A program made the translations under genes and the position numbers. Shown here one piece after another: positions 1-6,254 of a DNA stretch of 9,467 nucleotides. Each line of letters starts with the position of its first letter. Position 1 is the first letter of the stretch. This DNA comes from an uncultured Erysipelotrichaceae bacterium (GTDB lineage: Bacteria > Bacillota_I > Bacilli_A > Erysipelotrichales > Coprobacillaceae), in the NCBI GenBank assembly GCA_945981915.1, contig CAMFRJ010000027.1, positions 1 through 9,467 on the forward strand. The letters are read 5' to 3'. The notes beneath the pieces were generated by a model that made no database searches, was not told where the DNA came from, and saw only the letters and a program-made list of their open reading frames with translations.

Positions 1-2
1 GT

Positions 3-92
3 CCAGAAGTACTTCTTCAAGATGATTATTTGTCAAAAATGATTTTATATTCTTTTTTATATAAAGAGGGGTGGAAATATGTTACCAAATGA
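3..92 (+). CDS. C-terminal end of an unidentified protein (5' end outside window)
   Basis: The third forward frame is open from the window edge to a TGA at 90-92, giving 29 residues that end GWKYVTK. The other two forward frames stop within the first 45 bases. The stretch is mixed hydrophobic and aromatic, like a folded protein tail, but too short to assign to a family. Its end overlaps the start of the next gene (ATG at 79) by 14 bases. The ribosome binding site of that gene would lie inside this coding sequence, which suggests translational coupling. The call rests on an open frame and this overlap only, so it could be chance. Confidence 0.45.
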   Translation, partial: PEVLLQDDYLSKMILYSFLYKEGWKYVTK

Positions 93-258
93 TATCCATA
101 TGTTAGTGAGTATGATCAATATGAAATTAAGAGATGATGATATGTCATTATCACATATATTAGACATTCATGATATGAATGAAGAAGATTTTTTAAAACG
201 ATTAGAAGATAATGATTATTATTATGATGAAACAAATCATCAAATTAAGGCAAAATAA
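79..258 (+). CDS. DUF4250 domain-containing small protein (59 aa)
   Basis: ATG at 79 is preceded by a purine-rich AGAGGGGTGG stretch, and TAA is at 256-258. The protein begins MLPNDIHMLVSMINMKLRD, which matches the hallmark opening of DUF4250 proteins (M-x-P-N-D, then M-L-x-S-x-[VI]-N-x-K-L-R-D). An acidic helix (NEEDFLKRLEDN) and an aromatic tail with three tyrosines follow. Length is normal for the family (about 55-65 residues) and there is no signal peptide or membrane segment. The function of DUF4250 is unknown. It overlaps the upstream partial gene and lies 59 bases before ilvA with no clear terminator between, so transcription could continue into ilvA. Confidence 0.8.
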   Translation: MLPNDIHMLVSMINMKLRDDDMSLSHILDIHDMNEEDFLKRLEDNDYYYDETNHQIKAK

Positions 259-261
259 GTC

Positions 262-290
262 TTTTATCTTAAAAATAATAAGAGTATACT
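262..290 (+). promoter_or_regulatory. Weak candidate promoter for ilvA
   Basis: A TATACT hexamer at 285-290 could be a -10 box. It sits inside a perfect 8-bp palindrome (AGTATACT, 283-290). The hexamer 17 bases upstream (262-267) is T-rich but a poor -35. The predicted start near 297 leaves just enough room for the GGAGG at 306-310. Read-through from the DUF4250 gene is an equally good explanation. Confidence 0.2.
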
Positions 291-317
291 ACTATTATAT
301 ATAATGGAGGACGAGTT

Positions 318-1520
318 ATGTTAAAATTAGAAGATTTTCAAGCTGCTAAAAAAAGAGTTGATGAAGTCATCTTAGAAACAAGATTAATACATAGTGAAGC
401 ATTTTCTGAAGAATGTGGAAATGATGTTTATATTAAACCAGAAAACTTACAAAGAACAGGTGCTTTTAAAATTAGAGGTGCTTATAATAAAATCATGAAA
501 TTAGATGATGAAGCAAAACATAAGGGGTTGATTGCATCATCAGCTGGCAATCATGCTCAAGGTGTTGCTTATGCAGCAAAAAAATTAGGGGTCAAAGCAA
601 CAATCTGTATGCCTGCACATACACCATTGATCAAGGTTGATGCTACAAAAGCGCATGGGGCTGATGTTGTTTTATATGGAGAAGTCTATGATGAGGCTTA
701 TGCAAAAGCGGTAGAATTACAAAAGAGTGAAGGTTATACTTTTGTACATCCTTTTGATGATGAAGATGTTATGGAAGGACAAGGGACAATTGCGTTAGAA
801 ATATTAGAAGAATTGCCTGATGTCGATTACATTCTTGTACCAATTGGTGGTGGTGGATTGATTTCTGGTATTGCTTGTGCAGCAAAACAAATGAATCCTG
901 CTGTGAAGATCGTAGGTGTAGAACCAGAAGGAGCTGCCAGTGCTTTAGCGGCTATTGAAGACGATGAAGTTGTTCGTTTATCTGAAGTCAATACAATTGC
1001 CGATGGGACAGCAGTTAAAGAAATTGGGGCAAAAACATTTGAATATATCAAAAAATATGTTGATGAAATTATTACTGTTAATGATTATGAATTGATGGAA
1101 GCTTTCTTGATGTTAGTAGAAAAGCATAAATTAGTTGCTGAAGGATCAGGTATCTTATCATTAGCTGGATTAAAGAAGTTGCATTGTAAACGTAAGAAAG
1201 TTGTCTCACTTATTTCTGGTGGAAATATTGATGTGATGACAATTTCTTCTATGATCAATAAAGGTTTGATTTCTCGTGGTAGAATCTTTACTTTCTCCGT
1301 ACAATTGCCAGATATTCCAGGACAATTAGAAATTGTGTCAAGAGTTTTAAATGAATGTAATGCGAATGTTGTTGGTGTTGAACATAATCAGTTTAAAAAT
1401 TTTGCGAGATTTTCGGAAGTGGAATTACGTGTGACTTGTGAAACAAATGGAGAATTACATATTAAATCTATTATGGATAAATTCTCAAAAATGGGTTATG
1501 TCATAACGAGAATCAATTAA
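318..1520 (+). CDS. ilvA: Threonine ammonia-lyase (threonine dehydratase), medium form with C-terminal ACT domain
   Basis: This is a PLP enzyme that deaminates L-threonine (often also L-serine) to 2-oxobutanoate and ammonia, in the cytoplasm. The 400-residue protein has the fold-type II signature TGAFKIRGA with PLP lysine K51. It also has SAGNHAQG (75-82), the glycine-rich phosphate loop GGGG at 177-180 and SGGN at 300-303. Residues about 325-400 form one ACT-type regulatory domain, beginning FTFSVQLPDIPGQL. One catalytic plus one ACT domain at about 400 residues fits the medium form, used either in isoleucine synthesis or in threonine catabolism. No other ilv gene is present to decide which. 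ATG at 318 follows GGAGG (306-310) at a 7-base spacing. The gene is closed by a terminator and is probably unrelated in function to the signalling operon downstream. Confidence 0.95.
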   Translation: MLKLEDFQAAKKRVDEVILETRLIHSEAFSEECGNDVYIKPENLQRTGAFKIRGAYNKIMKLDDEAKHKGLIASSAGNHAQGVAYAAKKLGVKATICMPAHTPLIKVDATKAHGADVVLYGEVYDEAYAKAVELQKSEGYTFVHPFDDEDVMEGQGTIALEILEELPDVDYILVPIGGGGLISGIACAAKQMNPAVKIVGVEPEGAASALAAIEDDEVVRLSEVNTIADGTAVKEIGAKTFEYIKKYVDEIITVNDYELMEAFLMLVEKHKLVAEGSGILSLAGLKKLHCKRKKVVSLISGGNIDVMTISSMINKGLISRGRIFTFSVQLPDIPGQLEIVSRVLNECNANVVGVEHNQFKNFARFSEVELRVTCETNGELHIKSIMDKFSKMGYVITRIN

Positions 1521-1544
1521 ATGGTTTTTCATGTTGAACTGTTG

Positions 1545-1595
1545 AAAAAAGTGATAGTAAGATGCATAAAAATGCTCTTGCCATCGCTTTTTTTT
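1545..1595 (+). terminator. Intrinsic terminator after ilvA
   Basis: A long hairpin begins 24 bases after the ilvA stop. GTGAT (1551-1555) pairs with ATCGC (1583-1587). After one A/C mismatch, GTAAGA (1557-1562) pairs with TCTTGC (1576-1581). After one bulged T, GCAT pairs with ATGC around an AAAA loop (1568-1571). Eight T residues follow (1588-1595). Six A residues (1545-1550) precede the stem, so it may also work on the - strand. It isolates ilvA from the following operon. Confidence 0.85.
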
Positions 1596-1640
1596 GATAT
1601 CTTCGTTTGGTTTCAAGAATATGCATATAAGAACCATAAT

Positions 1641-1654
1641 TCGTTGTATAACGA
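1641..1654. repeat. Short inverted repeat over the -35 region (possible operator)
   Basis: TCGTT (1641-1645) and AACGA (1650-1654) form a perfect 5-bp inverted repeat around a GTAT spacer. It covers the candidate -35 box at 1644-1649. The position suits a regulator binding site, but a repeat this short can easily arise by chance. Confidence 0.3.
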
Positions 1655-1672
1655 CATTTTTCTTGATATAAT
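1644..1672 (+). promoter_or_regulatory. Candidate sigma-A-type promoter of the three-gene signalling operon
   Basis: A perfect TATAAT at 1667-1672 lies exactly 17 bases downstream of TTGTAT (1644-1649), which keeps the TTG of the -35 consensus but not the rest. Transcription would begin near 1679, giving a leader of roughly 26 bases before the ATG at 1705 and including its ribosome binding site. It lies just after the ilvA terminator, where an operon promoter is expected. No comparable promoter is visible in the 29-base and 54-base gaps later in the operon. Confidence 0.55.
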
Positions 1673-1689
1673 TGTTTTTACATGGACAT

Positions 1690-1695
1690 AAGGAG
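1690..1695 (+). promoter_or_regulatory. Ribosome binding site that fixes the start of the cyclic-di-GMP gene
   Basis: AAGGAG ends 9 bases before ATG at 1705. The same frame is open upstream to a TTG at 1672, but that codon overlaps the candidate -10 box and has no Shine-Dalgarno sequence. The ATG at 1705 is therefore the likely start. Confidence 0.8.
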
Positions 1696-1704
1696 AAAGA
1701 GATT

Positions 1705-4317
1705 ATGGCGCAAAAGAAAAGAAAAAAACAAATTTTGATTGTTGAGGACAATGATATCAATCGCATGATGCTAAAAGAGATATTAGCTGATGAATATCAC
1801 ATTCTTGAGGCCGAAAATGCTCAGATAGGTTTGGAAGTTCTGGAAAAGAACAGAGAAACGATCGCACTTGTTCTTTTAGATGTGATGATGCCAATCATGG
1901 ATGGATATACTTTTTTAGAAAAAGTGAAAGAAAATAAGGAACTCTCATTAATTCCTGTCATTATTATGACACAAAGTGATAGTGAAGAAGATGAAATATC
2001 AGCACTCGCTCATGGTGCCGCTGACTTTGTTCCTAAACCTTATCGTCCTCGAGTCATTTTGCATCGTGTCTCTAATATGATCAAATTACGAGAAACAGCC
2101 GCTTTGGTCAATCAGTTCAAATATGATCGTCTTACAGGACTTTTTAGTAAGGAATATTTTTATCAGAAGGTTAAACAAAGATTAGAGGAAAATCCTGATA
2201 AGAATTATACAATCATATGCTCAAATTTAGAAAATTTTAAGTTATATAATGATTCTTTTGGACAAATTGCAGGGAATCAATTATTGCAAGATATTGCTGC
2301 TAAAGCACAAAGTATTATTGGTGAAAATGGGATATGCAGTCGTTACAATGCAGATCGTTTCTTATTTTTACAAGAAAAAGAGCAAGAGCAAGCAGATCGT
2401 GAATGTTTCTTTAATGAACTTAGTAAAGATACACACAATAAAATTGATAATGTTGTGATTAAATGGGGAATTTATGAAATCACTGATCGTAGTGTTTCTG
2501 TTGAACAGATGTGTGATAGAGCTTTATTAGCTGTTGATAATATCAAAGGACAATATAATCAATATTATTCAGTATACAATGATACCCTTCGTGATCAGTT
2601 GCTCCGTGAAAAAGCTATCAGTGATGTCATGGAGTCTGCTTTAGAAGAAGGACAATTTACCGTTTATTATCAACCTAAATATCATTTGAAAAAAGGTTGT
2701 ATAGCCGGTGCAGAAGCCTTAGTGAGATGGCTTCACCCTCAATGGGGGTTTATGTCTCCGGGTGAATTTATCCCACTTTTTGAAAGGAATGGATTTATTC
2801 CTCGCCTTGATCTCTATATTTGGCAACAGGTTTGCATAAAAATGAAAGAATGGCGAGATAAAGGATATCCTCCAATAGCTATTTCAGTCAATGTCTCACG
2901 TTTTGATATTTATCAGCCAAACTTTATCGAAACAATTTATCAGCTTACCCAAAAATATGATATTGAACCCAAATATCTCCATTTAGAAATTACAGAAAGT
3001 GCTTATACTGAAAATATGAATCAGATTGTACAAACAATTGCTCAATTGCGTCAACTTGGTTTTATTGTGGAAATGGATGATTTTGGTAGTGGCTATTCTT
3101 CTTTAAATATGTTGAGTCAAATTCAATTGGATATTTTAAAATTAGATATGAAGTTCATTCAAAATGAAATTGAAAAAGATGACAATCAAAGTATTCTTAG
3201 TAGTGTCGTGAATATGGCACATAAGCTTAGTTTAAGTGTCATTGCTGAAGGTGTAGAAACGCGCGAACAATTAGAGCGTTTACAAGAAATAGGATGTGAT
3301 TATGTACAAGGTTTCTATTTTGCAAAACCAATGACAGCTGCAGATTTTGAAGAATTGTGGAAAGGACAGCAAGTGACTTATGATAGTGATCTTAAAAATA
3401 CTATTTTACAAGAATCAAGAACACGACAAATCATGATCATAGATGATGATGAACATTATCTAAAAAAAGTACAGACTATTTTTGAAAAACAATATGATAT
3501 TGTCAAGTTTGTAGATGTTGAACCAGCACTTGATTATTTAAAGACATGTCATTTGAGTGATATTGCGATTATTATTTTAAGCATGACAATGTCTCAAAAT
3601 AGTGCTCAGACATTCCTTCAAATATTGCACCAGGATCCATCATATTGGAATATTCCTGTCTTATCAACGATGCCAAATGGACAATATTTTGAAGGATTGC
3701 CACAGAATTTGGAGACTGATGATTTTCTTTGTAAATGTCATCCAGTTCATGATCTTCAAAGAAGAGTTGAACATCTTATCAAAATGAAAGATGCTGATAA
3801 ACGAGCACAACAGCTTCAAGATGAAGCGAGTCAGGATTATTTGACAGGATTGTTAAATCGCCGGGGACTTGATATTGCTATCTCTTCTTTACGTCAGGAA
3901 GATTATCCTTTAGCGTTGTGTCTTTTTGATTTGGATGATCTTAAAATTGCTAACGACATGCATGGTCATGATAAGGGAGATCAATTGATTCAATCATTTG
4001 CAGACATATTAAAACAACAAACACGAGATGACGATGTTCAGTGTCGTTATGGTGGGGATGAGTTTTTAATTGTTTTCAAGAATATGAGAAGTCAAACAGT
4101 AGTTGTAGAAAAATGTGAAAAGATCTGTCATTTATATAAAGAACATTTTGTACAAGAAAAGATGTCTGTATCTTGTTCATGTGGTATTGTCATGTGTCAA
4201 GATAAAGATAGGCCTTTTTCCTTGTTAGTTGAATATGCTGATGAAGCGCTTTATGAATCAAAACGAAAAAAAGGAAAATGTACATTATGGAATGGAAATA
4301 ACAGTCTTTTGAAATAA
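1705..4317 (+). CDS. Response-regulator cyclic-di-GMP synthase/phosphodiesterase: REC, degenerate GGDEF, EAL, degenerate REC, GGDEF
   Basis: An 870-residue cytoplasmic protein with no membrane segment. (1) REC, about 8-125: acidic pocket E14/D15, phospho-acceptor D59 in LLDVMMPIMDG, T89 and K111, so it looks phosphorylatable. (2) GGDEF-like, about 135-290: NADRF (215-219) replaces GGDEF, so it is presumably inactive. (3) EAL, about 300-550: EAL at 337-339, N396, E428, D458/D459, K479, E515 and Q535 are all present, so phosphodiesterase activity is expected. (4) REC-like, about 573-690: S626 stands where the phospho-acceptor Asp should be. (5) GGDEF, about 708-862: intact GGDEF (783-787), and RxxD (774-777) exactly five residues before it, the product-inhibition I-site. 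The protein should both make and break cyclic-di-GMP. It is first in an operon with a binding lipoprotein (29-base gap) and a hybrid kinase, the likely input. The net activity cannot be read from sequence. Confidence 0.93.
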   Translation: MAQKKRKKQILIVEDNDINRMMLKEILADEYHILEAENAQIGLEVLEKNRETIALVLLDVMMPIMDGYTFLEKVKENKELSLIPVIIMTQSDSEEDEISALAHGAADFVPKPYRPRVILHRVSNMIKLRETAALVNQFKYDRLTGLFSKEYFYQKVKQRLEENPDKNYTIICSNLENFKLYNDSFGQIAGNQLLQDIAAKAQSIIGENGICSRYNADRFLFLQEKEQEQADRECFFNELSKDTHNKIDNVVIKWGIYEITDRSVSVEQMCDRALLAVDNIKGQYNQYYSVYNDTLRDQLLREKAISDVMESALEEGQFTVYYQPKYHLKKGCIAGAEALVRWLHPQWGFMSPGEFIPLFERNGFIPRLDLYIWQQVCIKMKEWRDKGYPPIAISVNVSRFDIYQPNFIETIYQLTQKYDIEPKYLHLEITESAYTENMNQIVQTIAQLRQLGFIVEMDDFGSGYSSLNMLSQIQLDILKLDMKFIQNEIEKDDNQSILSSVVNMAHKLSLSVIAEGVETREQLERLQEIGCDYVQGFYFAKPMTAADFEELWKGQQVTYDSDLKNTILQESRTRQIMIIDDDEHYLKKVQTIFEKQYDIVKFVDVEPALDYLKTCHLSDIAIIILSMTMSQNSAQTFLQILHQDPSYWNIPVLSTMPNGQYFEGLPQNLETDDFLCKCHPVHDLQRRVEHLIKMKDADKRAQQLQDEASQDYLTGLLNRRGLDIAISSLRQEDYPLALCLFDLDDLKIANDMHGHDKGDQLIQSFADILKQQTRDDDVQCRYGGDEFLIVFKNMRSQTVVVEKCEKICHLYKEHFVQEKMSVSCSCGIVMCQDKDRPFSLLVEYADEALYESKRKKGKCTLWNGNNSLLK

Positions 4318-4346
4318 AAAATACAAATTAAATAGGAGAATAATAG

Positions 4347-6200
4347 ATGAAAAAAAGATTATTAACAATGATTCTTGTCTTTGCAATGGTTATGGGGCTT
4401 GCAGGATGTGGAACAAAAAACAATTCTAAAATTGAGATTTCTATGTATTTATGGGATAAAAATATGACGAGAGAATTGACACCTTGGCTTGAAAAGAAAT
4501 TCCCAGATATTGAATTCACTTTCGTTTCTGGATTTAATTCGATGGATTATTATAGTTATTTAAATGATCATGGAGAATTACCTGATATTATCACTTGCCG
4601 TCGTTTTTCTTTGAATGATGCAGCACATCTATCGAATCAATTGATGGATTTAAGTGAAACAAAACTTGTTGGAACTTTCTATGATAGTTATATTGAAAAT
4701 AACCGTGAAACAAGTGGTGCGATTAGATGGTTACCAATGTGTGCGGAAGTTGATGGTTTGATGGCTAATAAAGATTTATTTGATAAATACAACATACCTT
4801 TACCAACAAACTATCAAGAATTTGTTGCTGCTATGAAAAAATTCGAAGACAACGGTGTACAAGGTTTTATGACAGATTTTGGTGCTGACTATACTTGTCT
4901 TGAAATCATGCAAGGATGTGCTATTCCTGAACTTAAGAGCTTGGAAGGAACAACATGGCGATCAAAATATGAAAGTGAAAAGAAAGATGGAGAAGTAGGG
5001 CTTGATGATAAAGTATGGCCTACAGTCTTTAAAAAATTTGATCAGTTTATTAAGGATATTGGGATAACATCAGAAATGATGACAGATGAATTTAGTGAGA
5101 TTGTTCAAAAATTCAATAAGGGAGAAATTGCTGTCATGCGTGCAACTGCTAATGACTGCGTTTATTCAAGAAATACATCAGGACAAAATACAGTTATGCT
5201 TCCTTATTTTGGAGAAACATCTGAAGATAATTGGATCTTAACATATCCTGTTTTACAAACTGCAGTTAATAAAAAAGTAGAAGAAGATAAAGAAAAAGAA
5301 GAAGCGGTATTAAAGGTCTTAGAAGCGATGTATTCTGAAAAAGGACAACAATGTTTATCTTCCGGCAATGCTGTTTTAAGTTATAATAAAAATGTTGATA
5401 TTGAAATTAATGATGCTTTATCAAATGTCAAAGATTGTATTGATAGTAACCATATGTATATGCGTTTGGCTTCAACAGAGATTTTTGCTATTTCAAAAGA
5501 TGTAGCAGGAAAAATGATTAAAGGCGAATATGGTCCTGAAGAAGCTTATCAAGATTTTAATACACAATTAACAACAGTAGGTGAAGTTGAAACACCTGAA
5601 GTCATTATCAAACAAAAGAAAAGTTATTCTTATGGACTTGGTGAGCATGGAAATCCTGCTTCATCTTCAGTATTGAATACGTTGCGTAAAGGAACAGATA
5701 AGCAAATCGCTATAGGTTTCTGGAATGTAGCAACATCATCAGTATTTAAAGGTGATTATACGCAACAGAAATTATTATGGTTATTTACATTTAAAGCTTT
5801 TACTAAAGAAGCTCAATATACAGGAGAAGACATCATCAGTATCATGGAATGGTTAGTGAATAAAAATGAAAATGGAAATAATCCAATCCGTCATAAAAAT
5901 TTTATTCCTGTGACAAGTGGTATGGAATATTCTATGAAAGATAATGGAGATGGAACATATACTTTAGATCAAGTCACAATCAATGGGAAAGCAATTGATA
6001 AGAAGGCGACATATTCGGTTTTATTGGTAGGTGAAGATGATTGTATCACAAATGATATCTATTGTGGTTGTCCAATGCCTGAAAATTTAAAAGCAAAATA
6101 CCAAGATACAAGCGATGACTACCGTGTTGTATTTGTCAATGCTGTAAAAAAATGTGGTCAATTTCAAGAACCAAGTGATTATGTCACAATTGAAAAGTAG
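4347..6200 (+). CDS. Lipoprotein: extracellular solute-binding domain joined to a 5'-nucleotidase C-terminal-like domain
   Basis: A 617-residue protein with a lipoprotein signal peptide: KKR, a hydrophobic core, and lipobox LAGC (18-21) with C21 as the lipidated residue. Residues about 27-425 resemble family 1 (sugar-type) ABC solute-binding proteins, including NKDLFDKYNIPLPTNYQEF and the ELPDI segment near the N-terminus. From about 429 to 600 the sequence instead follows the 5'-nucleotidase C-terminal domain: a GNPASSSVLNTLRKGTDKQI helix, a KGDYTQQKLLWLFTF segment, YTGEDI, then FIPVTSGMEYS (519 on) and KKATYSVLL. The usual NGGGIR-like substrate loop is replaced by WNVATS, and no metallophosphatase domain is present, so hydrolysis is unlikely and a binding role more likely. 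AGGAG (4334-4338) supports the start. No permease or ATPase gene adjoins it, and the neighbours are signalling genes. I infer a sensor subunit on the outer membrane face. The ligand is unknown. Confidence 0.85.
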   Translation: MKKRLLTMILVFAMVMGLAGCGTKNNSKIEISMYLWDKNMTRELTPWLEKKFPDIEFTFVSGFNSMDYYSYLNDHGELPDIITCRRFSLNDAAHLSNQLMDLSETKLVGTFYDSYIENNRETSGAIRWLPMCAEVDGLMANKDLFDKYNIPLPTNYQEFVAAMKKFEDNGVQGFMTDFGADYTCLEIMQGCAIPELKSLEGTTWRSKYESEKKDGEVGLDDKVWPTVFKKFDQFIKDIGITSEMMTDEFSEIVQKFNKGEIAVMRATANDCVYSRNTSGQNTVMLPYFGETSEDNWILTYPVLQTAVNKKVEEDKEKEEAVLKVLEAMYSEKGQQCLSSGNAVLSYNKNVDIEINDALSNVKDCIDSNHMYMRLASTEIFAISKDVAGKMIKGEYGPEEAYQDFNTQLTTVGEVETPEVIIKQKKSYSYGLGEHGNPASSSVLNTLRKGTDKQIAIGFWNVATSSVFKGDYTQQKLLWLFTFKAFTKEAQYTGEDIISIMEWLVNKNENGNNPIRHKNFIPVTSGMEYSMKDNGDGTYTLDQVTINGKAIDKKATYSVLLVGEDDCITNDIYCGCPMPENLKAKYQDTSDDYRVVFVNAVKKCGQFQEPSDYVTIEK

Positions 6201-6254
6201 AATTTGTCAATGAAGTGAGATAATAAGAAAAGTTATGGAAAGGAGAATGATTCA

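Noticed and set aside
300..305. Perfect TATAAT just before ilvA
   Set aside because: It directly abuts the GGAGG at 306-310. Transcription from it would begin after the ribosome binding site, so it cannot be the ilvA -10 box.
259..317. Possible T-box or other attenuator before ilvA
   Set aside because: Only 59 bases separate the genes. There is a weak 7-bp stem with no T run and no room for a T-box leader.
827..1051. - strand open frame inside ilvA
   Set aside because: It is antisense to the conserved catalytic region, has no ribosome binding site, and reads as a composition shadow of the ilvA codons.
1672..1674. TTG as start of the cyclic-di-GMP gene
   Set aside because: It overlaps the likely -10 box, has no Shine-Dalgarno, and adds 11 residues before a REC domain that already starts normally from ATG 1705.
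1596..1704. Possible cyclic-di-GMP riboswitch in the leader of the operon
   Set aside because: The candidate promoter leaves a leader of only about 26 bases, too short for a GEMM aptamer, and I see no matching conserved core.
1485..1766. 93-residue open frame on the - strand across the ilvA/signalling intergenic region
   Set aside because: It runs through the ilvA terminator hairpin and the operon promoter, has a low-complexity hydrophobic sequence (FFLFFCAIISFSLC) and lies antisense to both neighbours.
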